Assembly: GCF_963678635.1 (NCBI RefSeq)
Contig: NC_087070.1
Coordinates: 6,296,539-6,360,538 of the forward strand
From: Symsagittifera roscoffensis
Taxonomy: Eukaryota; Xenacoelomorpha; Acoela; Convolutidae
Direction: 5' to 3'
Length of the DNA: 64,000 nucleotides
Positions within the stretch are counted from its first letter, which is position 1, and each line of letters starts with the position of its first letter. The notes beneath the pieces were generated by a model that saw nothing but the letters and a program-made list of their open reading frames with translations, had not been told where the DNA came from and searched no databases. The position numbers were made by a program, and so were the translations under genes. Below are positions 21,412 to 31,138 of this stretch, piece by piece.

Positions 21412-24400
21412 ATGGTTATGGGAATTAGACGGAAGAAGGAAACAGTATTGAAAGTTGCCGGACATAAACTCAAAATATACATTAATGGCCATCCGATGAA
21501 CATTTGGATCGACAGTGGATCGCCGATATCCATTTTAACACTAGAAGATTTGAAGAGAACAGTGGGAAGAGCGGGAATTAATTTGAAACAGGATGGCACT
21601 GACGATGACGAATTCCGGGATTACAGTAACAATCGGATCAAGATGTTGGGCAGAATGGAACTCGAGTTAGCATCAAACGGCTGGAAGACGAAAGCAGAAG
21701 TCCGAGTCATTGGGGGGACCAGACCATCCATCGTGGGACGTGATTTGATGGGGAAACTCGGACTCCAGTTGATGCAAGCAGATCCAAGGGGGGAAGTAAT
21801 GAATATCCAGGGGACGGAAGACAATTCATGCAATGAGGGGCACGACGAACCGGAGCATGAGCAGATGGATCAATGGCAATTATACTTCAGTAAGCTGTTC
21901 CCAAAACTTTTTACTAGAGTTGGAAAAATTAAGAACTACAAGGTTCAAGCAGAATTTTTCAAAAATCTTGTACCAGTGCAGCAGAAGGGACGGAGAGTGC
22001 CGGTAACGCTCCAAGAAAAGGTGGACAAGGAAATTGATAAGCTATTAACCCAGGGACATATAGAAAAGTTGAAAAAGTGTTCGGATCGATATTTTGTTTC
22101 TCCGATCGTCATCACCGTAAAAAAAGACGGGTCCGTAAAGTTAGAATTGGAATCTCGAGAGCTTAATAAACAAGTTCATAAAAACAAATACCAAATGCCA
22201 AATGTACAAGAACTTGTAGATACAATAGGACAACTTATTTCCGAGAAAAAACAAGGGGAGGTGTACTTTACTACGATGGATCTAACGTACGCGTATGGGC
22301 AACTACCGCTTAGTGAAGAAACAAGCGTGCACTGTATTTTTTCTTTGGTGGGCGGACGGTCGACAGGAACATACCGATTCCGAACAGGGTTTTACGGGCT
22401 AACGTCCATGCCGGCAGAGTTCCAACGAAAAATGGACTCAATTTTGAACGAATTCCCACAAGCGAACGCGTTTATTGATGATATTTTGGTTACAACCAAG
22501 GGAACGGAAGTAGAACATATCTCCTTGGTTGAAAAGATCCTCAGGAAACTAAACCACGAAAACATATCGCTGAAATTACCAAAATGCGAGTTTGCGAAAC
22601 GAGCATGCGAGTGGCTTGGTCATCGTATAACCGAAACGGGGGTTACGCCGGTTAAGCGCAAAACATCGCCGATAGACGCATTAAAGGCTCCTAAAACAGT
22701 CACTCAATTGAAATCGTGCTCGATCCACAGCTTGCATAAATATTTACCAGCGATAGCGGAGATGTCAGCTCCATTAAGGCCACTTCTCAGCAAGAAAAAC
22801 GAATATAACTGGACCGCGGAATGTGAAAATGCTTTCCAAAACATTAAATTGGGGGTAGCAAACATAGTTGAATTAAAACATTTTGATATTCATAAAGATA
22901 TTAGAGTTGTTTGCGATGCAAGTCATAATGGCCTTGGAGCGGTTTTAGAGCAATTGGGTACAGAAGGGTGGCGCCCTATCTCTTTTGCATCACGATTCTT
23001 AAACGCAGCCGAGAAAAAACATTCCACTAACGAGCTTGAAATGCTGGCGGTGGTATGGGGGGCCGAGTATTTCAGAAACTATATTTTAGGAAGATCCTTT
23101 ACAGTTATCACGGATCATAAGTCTCTAATTTCATTACTTAACGGGAATAACAAGAAAAACAAAACACTCTTTTCAAGACTGACACGTTGGCTAGACAGAC
23201 TGATTCCTTTTGACTTTGTAATAGAACACAAACCGGGCGCCAAGATCGGATTAGCAGATTACTTGTCAAGGCATCCTAGCGAACCCCCTAAACCGATATG
23301 TCAATATGATAATTTGTTCACCGTGGCAAAAATCGCTTCAATTAGAAAATCCTTTGGTTTCACAAATAATTTAAAACCCCTTGGTGAACGAAATTATCAG
23401 GATATTAAAGAAACTGGTTCTAAACAGTCTAGACGGTTTTCATCCAATCAAAAGCGAGAACGGATAACATGCCTACAAACAGCGACGGTTGAGGGCGGAA
23501 AGTCATGCGTGAAGACAACGACCAATAGGAAACGATCAATTTGCATAACGCATAAATCAAAGAAATCCAAGGGACATTCAGTGTGCTCTATATATTGTTC
23601 CCTTGGAAGACGGTTAAATTGGCCTACATCAAATAATTCAAACAAAATGGATAGCGACTCTAATTGTTCTTTCCCAGTATTTGAAATTGAAAATGTTGAA
23701 AATGTTAGAATTGATTCCCAAACTAACTCTCCGAATATACTACAACCTCCGATCAACTCTCCGCTTAGATTAGATGAAAATCTATTGAGTAGCGATGAAA
23801 TAACTGTCATTAACCCTGAAATTGTTGCAATTACTAAAAATACACGGGATTCAAAAATTAATACAGTACTTTCTATACCTTCGAAATTTCCAGGCGAGCT
23901 CTTTCCTACCGTTAATCCGAATCAGCAAATTATGTCTATCATTCCCCGTGATTGCAAGGTTATCAAGAAATCCCAAGCGTTACCAGAACTATTTAATTTA
24001 GAATTTGTTGCCTCAAACATACCGGCGGATGTGAACTTAGTACGAGTAAAAGAAGCATTGGAGAAGAAGATTAACTTGAAAGAAGAACTCCTGAAGATTG
24101 GGGAGTACTGGGCCCAATACGCAAACAATTTGTCATTACGGGACGATTGTGTGTGGTTGGATGGACGGCTGGTCATTCCTTTGCCATTACAAGTCCCAAT
24201 TGAGTCGCGGATACATTATTACCATCACGGTAAAAGAAACATGTATGAAGCAGCGCGTGACATCTGGTATCCCTACATGTACCGCAGTTTGGCAGCAAAG
24301 GCCACGTACTGTCAGCAATGCACGGAAGCGGGTAAGAACCTAAAATCGTTATTACCCAAGGGAGACATGGGGAAAGTCCCTGAACCAAGGGAACCCAATG

Positions 24401-24978
24401 AATGTATACAGTTGGATTTCTGGGGGCCAATAAATTACTTAAATGAGAGTAAGAAATATGGCTTGGTTGCTACGGACCGCTTCTCAAGGTGGCCATCAGC
24501 AATGGTTACTACCACTAACACGTCAGATAAAGTCTTAAAATTCCTCGATAAATACATAACTCATCATGGAGTACCTCGGAAAATCCACGTTGATCAGGGA
24601 TCATGTTTTACATCTAATAAATTTAAAAGCTTCTGTAACAACGAAGGCATCGAGCTAATGTACTCCCCAGTGAATGATCATCGAGGCACGGGGTCCGTTG
24701 AACGGACAATAGGAAGTTTGAAGAATTTTGTCCTAACATATGCGACTGAAAAAGAGCATAAGTCTCTAGAATCTATGGTCGATAAAGCGCTAGGCGCCCT
24801 ACGATTTTCCAAAAATGCAACTACTAAATTAACACCTTTTGAAGCTCACCACGGCCGCGAGGCCAACACCGTTTTACGAAATCTTACGAAAAAACCAAGT
24901 TTGAAAAATTTGAATTGGAAGAACGTCTTAAAACAAAAATGTTTGTGTTTAGACGAAAATGATCCTGGAGATGAGTAA
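21412..24978 (+). mobile_element. Element B pol (PR-RT-RNase H-integrase)
   Basis: 1,188 residues. Protease motif IWIDSGSPISIL near residues 27-38. RT about residues 160-430 with SPIVITVKKDGSVKLELESR, FYGLTSMPAEFQRKMD and catalytic FIDDILV. RNase H about 490-620 with CDASHNGLGAVLEQ and ITDHKSLISLL. A low-complexity serine/asparagine-rich spacer of about 200 residues follows. Integrase starts near residue 900: HHCC finger (HYYHHGKRNMYEAARDIWYP, CQQCTEAGKN) and the catalytic core (QLDFWGPINY, VDQGSCF, DHRGTGSVERTIGSLKN). The order RT-RNase H-integrase is diagnostic of Ty3/gypsy. Pol lies downstream of gag and presumably needs a read-through or shift mechanism as in related elements. Confidence 0.95.
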
Positions 24979-25867
24979 AATTGCATTCCCTCAGCACTCG
25001 AATTGGGAGGAGAGGTCCGATTTGACATACGCTCCAGCTTTAAGAAGGGCCCCTATCATGCTTGATAGCGATCAGCAAATGGACATATGTCCAGGAGAGG
25101 TATCGGGAGTTGCCCCGAAAATCCAAGGGAGTGGAGACACTGGCCCTAACATCCAGGGGAGTGAAGGCGCACGCGACCTATATCAGCGTACCACCAGCAA
25201 GACCCTAAATCGGTATAAATTATTAAAATCCAATGTAATCTCTGAATCCGAACATACTATCAAGCTAAAAAACGGATCTGTTCTTAGGAAAAGTGCAGTG
25301 GCAGTAAAACCAAAACTCAACCTTCCCAAGAAACGGAAGCCGGCTACGCTCAAGGAGATGTTATCGAGCGCAAAGAAAGGGGCAGTCGAGAGCCCGAAAT
25401 CGAAGAGAGCAAAGGCCATGCAAAACGTACCAGTAGCCACCTTCCAGTCCGACAGTTCGGATAGTGAAGATTACCAGCCATTAAATATTATCCCTGCAAG
25501 ATTACCGATAGAAGTATTAGCGAGACACGAAGCGATTGCGGCGGGACAAGGCCCAAGCGGCAGTACAGCAGTGGAACGTGGAACGGGAGCAAAAGCAAAA
25601 TCAAGAGTGACGAGAGCGAAGCGGGGAAAAGGGGGTCAAGAAAAACAAGTAAAGGGGAGCCAGGAACGACCGGCGTTAGTTGCGAGAGAGTGCCTTGTGA
25701 ATAGTAGCCAAAAAGAAGACGTTGAATCTGACAGTCAAAGTGAAAGCTCGGGAACCAGAAGGAGTACTAGAAGAAGAAAGCCAGTAGATAAAATGGGAGG
25801 AGTCATGATTGAAAATATCCAGGGGGCGGAACAAAAAGGAAAACATCCAGTGGGAGAAGGAAAATGA
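24959..25867 (+). mobile_element. Element B third ORF
   Basis: An open frame of up to 302 residues overlaps the end of pol. It holds the tail motif SEHTIKLKNGSVLRKSAVAV that is also found after integrase in A and C. Next come basic KKRKP stretches, a serine/aspartate-rich acidic patch (SDSSDSEDYQPL), and the ending RRSTRRRKPVDKMGGVMI then ENIQ, shared with element A. No signal peptide or membrane segment, so it is not an envelope gene. Function unknown; strong charge and nuclear-signal-like basic runs suggest a nucleic-acid- or chromatin-binding role. Confidence 0.75.
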
Positions 25868-26033
25868 ACCTTACTTTAAAACTCATTCAAAAACTCATTA
25901 CCCAGGGAGAGGGATGGCCATAAGCCTAAAACTCAAGTTTGTTGTATCGTTTTAGTTAAGGCGGCAGGTTGAAAGTTTAGTTATTATGTTAAATTTAAAT
26001 TACTATGTATTTAAATTTTACCCCATACGGAAA

Positions 26034-26264
26034 TGTCAGGGGCTACAATATGTTCAGTTGTCAATCATCTTAGTTGCTATTCTTTATTTACTTATCTCTG
26101 AGATTTCTCATACTATAATTAAGTGTGAGTTTGGTACCTGCCTGTCAATCAACTTAGAACTGTCTAGCTGTTATGTGTTGACCTCTAGTTCACTCTCTTA
26201 TTTATGCGAACTAGAATACAGTCAATTGATTATTTAACAGCCATCGTTATATCAACCCTTGTTA
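26034..26264 (+). repeat. Element B 3' LTR
   Basis: Partner of 20076-20306, same length, about five differences. The purine motif CCAGGGAGAGGG lies about 120 bases upstream, at about 25905. Confidence 0.95.
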
Positions 26265-26367
26265 CAGTTGTCGATTTGTTCACCATGCCAAATTTCATTG
26301 CATTATGAAAACATTAAATAAGCTTCTCAAATTTGAATTTGAAAGGGGGGGAAACTGGAAAAGAGCC
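26265..26367. repeat. GGCTCTTTTCC MITE, right part beyond element B
   Basis: Resumes with CAGTTGTCGATTTGTTCACC exactly where 20075 stopped (plus the CAGT duplication), and ends GGAAACTGGAAAAGAGCC at 26367. Together with 19975-20075 this rebuilds the target site as it was before element B inserted. Confidence 0.85.
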
Positions 26368-26467
26368 AAAAATTCATTTTAAATAGACTTTCACAAGTTA
26401 AATTTTAGAAAAAATCAAAGGGGGGAAACTGGAAAAGAGCCTATTATGGCAAGTTTCCCTCCCCCTT

Positions 26468-27328
26468 TTACATACAACTTTCGTAGTCTTCGAGACAGCC
26501 TGCAAAGTCCTCGAAGTTCTGTTTCTGTATCAATCCTAGATTCTTCGCGTCTTCCTCGGAGATGTGTTTGCCCTTGGAGAGAATGTCTTTCAACTCTGTG
26601 TCGTATAAGACTCTTTTGGACGCCTTCAGACAACACAGGTTGACATTGCTGTCGTCCGACTTCTTTTCTAGACATTCACAGCTCTCCGGAATTGACAGGG
26701 CGCCTTAAAAATTATACTAAAATACTTACTTTCACTTTTGAGCTTCGATCTTGAAAATCAAAGTTCGTCCACTGGAAAGGAGTTGGGCAAAAGGTATAGC
26801 TTAAACTAGCGGTTGTATTCCAGTTTCGAACCCCCTCCTAAAGTCACAGCAAAAAGAGGCTTAAATTACATCATATGGCGATTTGCGCTATAGAAACGAC
26901 GTAAAAATCTGTTCAATTGTTCACGCTGACAAATTTTTATTTGCAGTTTGGATTATCAAAAGTCATTCCAAATAAACAGCTTTTTTCCTCTGACATCTGA
27001 GAAAATGGAAAATTTGAAATGTCGGGGGGGGGGATGGAAAAGAGCCAAAAAGCTTTCATAAGTCAAATGTCAGAACAAAAATTAAAGGGGGACAGAGGAC
27101 TGGAAAAGAGCCGCGCTAACCTCCCGTCTTCTCGATGCCGTCCCTTAAGATGCACTGGATCATCATGGAGGCATACTTCATTTGACCTTGAGAAGGGGTC
27201 ACTTGCATCGGTATATACTTCACAGCCGAAGACTCACTTTCCCCGCCACCATCACTCGCAGAGGCCTGAAGACCAGTCGGCCCAATGAGCATCACTGACC
27301 ATGTCACAGCACTGAGCAGAATTGCCAT
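26468..27328 (-). CDS. Small secreted cysteine-containing protein, two exons, family unknown
   Basis: Exon 1 is 27121-27328, exon 2 is 26468-26703. Donor GACGGGAG then GTTAGC and acceptor TTTTTAAG then GCGCCC join in matching phase, giving 147 residues. The start MAILLSAVTWSVMLIGPTGL is a typical signal peptide with cleavage likely after QA (about residue 22). An acidic SASDGGGESESS stretch follows, then VKYIPMQVTPSQGQMKYASM and IQCILRDGIEKTGG, and the second exon with SCECLEKK, NLCCLKASKRVLYD and a C-terminal GCLEDYESCM. Seven cysteines suggest disulphides in a mostly helical fold. The 417-base intron contains MITE ends. I do not recognise the family. Signal peptide plus phase agreement make the gene itself likely. 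Confidence 0.72.
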
Positions 27329-27660
27329 ATCAAAAAGAGAAGCTGTATCAGTTGGCAGATTGTGTACAGTGGAGAGTACTTTCAGCACAAAATAATATGA
27401 GATTAAAAATGGAGAGGCTCGTGCAAAAACTGCGCCTTAATGATGACAATTTGCAAGTCGAAAGTCATCAAAACAATAACTGCAGTGTACACGTGACGTC
27501 GATAGAAGAAAAATTTGGTTTTCCTCTCCAAACATCTCGAGAGCGCATCAGTGTTCCTGGCTTTCTCCTGACCGCTTCTTCTATCTCAGTTCCTTTTTCC
27601 CTCAACCAATTATGCCCCGGCCTTCAACTCATCAAGGACTCGCGTTACTTTCAATGCTAA
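27329..27660 (-). promoter_or_regulatory. Probable upstream region of the secreted-protein gene
   Basis: GC-richer than its surroundings and directly upstream (minus sense) of the start at 27328. It contains CACGTGACGTC at 27490-27500, a joined E-box (CACGTG) and CRE-like half (TGACGTC). A 112-codon open frame on the plus strand here looks fortuitous. The regulatory role is inference from position and motif. Confidence 0.3.
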
Positions 27661-27932
27661 TCACCAAATGAAATAACAGAACATCAAAAAAAAAGTTTCA
27701 ATCAATCAATTTCTTATACATGAAAATGACGAGAGAAAATATGGCTCAAGATTACATGGTTAAATATGAAGACCAAATAAGTTTACTATGGCTTAATTAG
27801 TCCGTATGTCAATTTTCATAACAATCAAAGAACATGGACAAAATTTCTAGTTGTAGAATTTTGCAGAAGGGGTAAGGAAATGAGCCAAATATGTTTCTCA
27901 TGGTTTCGTTAGTCCGCATGTCAATTTTCATC
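27661..27932. other. Spacer with a loose internal repeat
   Basis: Two related stretches about 100 bases apart share ACTATGGCTTAATTAGTCC / CATGGTTTCGTTAGTCCGC and TATGTCAATTTTCATAACAA / CATGTCAATTTTCATCACAA. No gene. The second one runs into the 40-base sequence that is repeated beyond the BEL/Pao element. Confidence 0.5.
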
Positions 27933-28955
27933 ACAATCGGATGACGCGAACGATAATTTCACTTGCACTGTTGTTAATTGTAAACAATTAAGGTCACCTT
28001 TCTCTCAACTTGACTTTTGACATTACAGCCAAGCTGACTCACTCGTTTCTCTCAACTTTTCAAAAACAGCATGACTTACAAGGAAATGACAAACTTTCAG
28101 GTACTTACTCAACTGATGCCCAACTGCATGGAACTCCTTTGACTCAACCCTTAAAACTACCCTTATTAACAATTGGTGTACTACTCTCCTCAGGTAATTT
28201 ACCCAATTTTTTATATTGGCGCCCCGAAAAAGTTTTGATTAGCTCGTTACACTGTGTTTTTTATTCCCCCACAACCAAAAATTTATGGTTAGTTACTGTT
28301 TTTCCTCCCCAGTTTTTACGTCTGCGGTTTATTATATCTTGTTATAATACTTCCCCATTACAATATTATTTCATTTATTTACAGTTAATCGCAGTTTATT
28401 TGATTTACATTTAAAAAAAAAAAAAGATCAATTATTGCTCTTGATTTCTAACCCATGTAAACTTTAAACGTTTCAATTGTTCATAGCTTCATTTACTTTG
28501 AATAATGTATTAAGTTATTTTCATCAATTTTCCCCTTTCAATTCGTTTTTTGTTGCTTTGCTATTCCGAGTCTTTTGTGACTCATTTATGAAAAAACTTC
28601 AGTTTTCCCGACTCATTTTTCATTCCGTTCAGAGTCTTTATTGCCTTTTGCGTTCCTTTCCGAGTCTTTTCTGACTCAATGTTTCATTCCTTTCCGAGTC
28701 TTTCTCGACCCATTTGTTGTTCGTTTCCGAGTCTTTCCCTACTCATTCATTCATTCCTTCCGAGTCTTATCTGACGCCTTGTATATTCCTTCCGAGCCTT
28801 TCTTGGCCCTTTGCTTCCTTCATTGCTTCCTTCCTTCAAGTGTTTTCTGACACTTTTGCTTTCTTATTGCCCGACTCCTTGGTTACCTGATTCGAGTTCT
28901 TTTTGGACTCTCAATTTTCGTCATTGTTCTTCGACATGACATTTGTTTGAGCTTT

Positions 28956-29790
28956 ATCTGAGCTCACTTATTCCGCTTGCTTCGAGCCTCACTGGGTTCG
29001 TGGCTACATTCGAGCTTCGTCTTAGCTCACCTTATTTTCTGCTTTGAGCCTCTCGGTTCTTGGCTACTTCCTGTCGAGCTTTATCTGAGCTCACTTATTC
29101 CGCTTGCTTCGAGCCTCACTGGGTTCGTGGCTACATTCGAGCTTCGTCTTAGCTCACCTTATTTTCTGCTTTGAGCCTCTCGGTTCTTGGCTACTTCCTG
29201 TCGAGCTTTACCTGAGCTCATTTCCTCTGCTGCTTCGAGCCTCACTGGGTTCGTGGCTACATTCGAGCTTCGTCTTAGCTCACCTTATTTTCTCCTTTGA
29301 GCCTCTCGGTTCTTGGCTGCTTCCTGTCGAGCTTTACCTGAGCTCATTTCCTCTGCTGCTTCGAGCCTCACTGGGTTCGTGGCTACATTCGAGCTTCGTC
29401 TTAGCTCACCTTATTTTCTGCTTTGAGCCTCTCGGTTTTTGGCTGCTTCCTGTCGAGCTTTACCTGAGCTCATTTCCTCTGCTGCTTCGAGCCTCACTGG
29501 GTTCGTGGCTACATTCCAGCTTCGTCTTAGCTCACCTTATTTTCTGCTTTGAGCCTCTCGGTTCTTGGCTGCTTCCTGTCGAGCTTTACCTGAGCTCATT
29601 CCTCTGCTGCTTCGAGCCTCACTGGGTTCGTGGCTACATTCGAGCTTCGTCTTAGCTCACCTTATTTTCTGCTTTGAGCCTCTCGGTTCTTGGCTGCTTC
29701 CTGTCGAGCTTTACCTGAGCTCATTTCCTCTGCTGCTTCGAGCCTCACAGGGTTCGTGGCTACATTCGAGCTTCGTTTAGCTCATCAACT
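28956..29790 (+). repeat. 123-bp tandem repeat array in the BEL/Pao leader
   Basis: About seven head-to-tail units of the type GCTTCGAGCCTCACTGGGTT ... TTCGAGCTTCGTCTTAGCTC ... TGAGCCTCTCGGTTCTTGG ... GAGCTTTACCTGAGCTCA. The unit length of 123 (the first units slightly longer) is divisible by three, which keeps a frame open across the array. That frame has no start context or family and is most likely accidental. Upstream at 28560-28960, shorter and more degenerate CCGAGTCTTTTCTGACTC-like units continue the same theme. Such arrays are known in retroelement leaders and LTRs. Confidence 0.9.
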
Positions 29791-29847
29791 GCTTCGAACA
29801 ACTCTAGTTCGTCTCATTCGCTACGCTACAGCGATAAAGGCAAGTTG

Positions 29848-30045
29848 TCCTCTGGGAGGTCAACTGGTATAAGTGCAAATTTTATTGCACAGGGATAAAT
29901 CTACGGTATTAGGACAGGTAGGTAAACAGGTACATCAACTTTAGTTGTCCTCTGGGAGGTCAGCAATCACAATTCGGTCGTCTGCTAAATAGCGACAGGT
30001 AGGTAGATAAATACGTCATCCTCAGTTGTCCTCTGGGAGGTCAAC
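29848..30045 (+). repeat. Three copies of a hairpin motif in the BEL/Pao leader
   Basis: TTGTCCTCTGGGAGGTCA occurs at about 29852, 29945 and 30026. Each can fold: GTTG and CCTC pair with GAGG and CAAC around a TGG loop, with one T-T mismatch. Between and after them run GGTAGGTAGG stretches up to about 30360. Spacing is about 80-95 bases. The repetition of a foldable motif just upstream of gag suggests an RNA signal, but this is inference. Confidence 0.6.
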
Positions 30046-30388
30046 ACTCATTGGTGCTAATCTTTGCACCCGGTTTTTTTTGCCGTTTATACTGGTAATT
30101 GGTAGGTAGGTAGGGTCGGTAGGCTGGTAGGACCAGGTAGGTTCTTGGACTAGCTTTAAAATCGCAGTTAATTGTTAATACCGAGGACACTTTGAACGAC
30201 CGCTCAATTTTTCCTCGGAGGTAGGTACAAGTGGTAAGGTACAGTGGTAATTGGTTAAACTTTATCCATTATTTCGCTCCTTCTTACGAGCATCGGTGGT
30301 ATTCGGTATAAGTTGGTAGGTTGGTAAAGGTAAATTCATATACTGGTATAAGTTGGTAGGTATTGGTTTACGTCTCCTGGTTCAAGGT

Positions 30389-31138
30389 ATGGCCCCATCC
30401 GGTAGAAATAAAACGACGCAAAACAATGACAGCGATCCTTCGGAACAAAATGGTACCCAAACGCAAGATACCAATCAAAACGTTCAAGAGACTGGCGTTC
30501 GAAAACTGGTTTCGCTTCGACGTCATCACGAAATGGAGATCAATACTTTGATCGACATGCTCGAAAACAACATCTACGAGGAAGAAGATGATCTTGAACT
30601 CATCAATGAAACGTTCACTGAATTGTCTCAATTCCAACAAAAACTTGATACCCTGAACGATCAAATGTTACAGGCTGGTTCTGAACACGATTTTGAAGAA
30701 CATTCTCACTGGACAGTACAGTTGAAACAGAAAATCCGAGTATTTTCAATGAAAGTGAAAAAATATTTGAAAAAACAAGTATCAAATCCTGCTACTTCTA
30801 CAATTCCAAATAACAGCGCTCAAGAAAATGCTACTTCAATTTTCCCACAGGAAACCGCAACCTCCATGCCGACTGCAAACATAATGGATATACCAAACAA
30901 CAACCTTATAACCATGAGCAACAATACTCAAGGCAATGCAAGAACAGCTGCCTCTGACGACAACCTTTCGGCGCCATTTCAAGGCGACCAATCATTTTCA
31001 AATCCATTTGCTAGTGATGTTCCTAACCACAGCTCACAACAAGCTAGTGCTGCAAACCCTGCTAACAACAACAATCGAGCCAGGCAACTAATTCAAGCGA
31101 CACTTCTACTACATTCAGTCGATCAGTGCCAAAACTGA
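30389..31138 (+). mobile_element. BEL/Pao gag-like N-terminal ORF
   Basis: The frame that starts near the ATG at 30389 (MAPSGRNKTTQNNDSDPSEQ) is rich in N, Q, S and T. It carries a predicted coiled-coil stretch (HHEMEINTLIDMLENNIYEE, TFTELSQFQQKLDTLNDQM), as is usual ahead of the DUF1759 part of Pao-type gag. The RT-containing frame overlaps its end. No membrane segment. Confidence 0.7.

Larger units (their letters stand above)
20076..26264 (+). mobile_element. Ty3/gypsy LTR retrotransposon, element B (fossil, nearly whole)
   Basis: 6.2 kb with 231-bp LTRs (TG...TA) and a CAGT target duplication (20072-20075 and 26265-26268). It sits inside a GGCTCTTTTCC MITE. Gag and pol are each open over most of their length and a third ORF follows, so it looks close to whole. 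The LTRs differ at about 5 of 231 positions (about 2%), similar in age to elements A and C. Same plan as A: primer site fused to the gag start, two zinc knuckles, PR-RT-RNase H-integrase, basic tail motif and a charged extra ORF. Whether this copy is active cannot be judged from sequence. Confidence 0.96.

Noticed and set aside
24959-25867. Envelope gene in element B
   Set aside because: No signal peptide, membrane segment, furin site or glycosylation-rich ectodomain; the protein is basic/acidic and looks nuclear.
26755-26804. An extra mini-exon of the secreted-protein gene with a 26-base intron
   Set aside because: A 26-base intron would be implausibly short, and the two larger exons already join in phase without it.
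29104-29655. A 183-codon open frame within the BEL/Pao leader as a protein gene
   Set aside because: It is a read-through of 123-bp tandem repeats; each repeat encodes the same 41 residues, with no start context, splice sites or family.
28956-29790. CRISPR array
   Set aside because: Units are contiguous 123-bp repeats with no unique spacers, in an animal genome.
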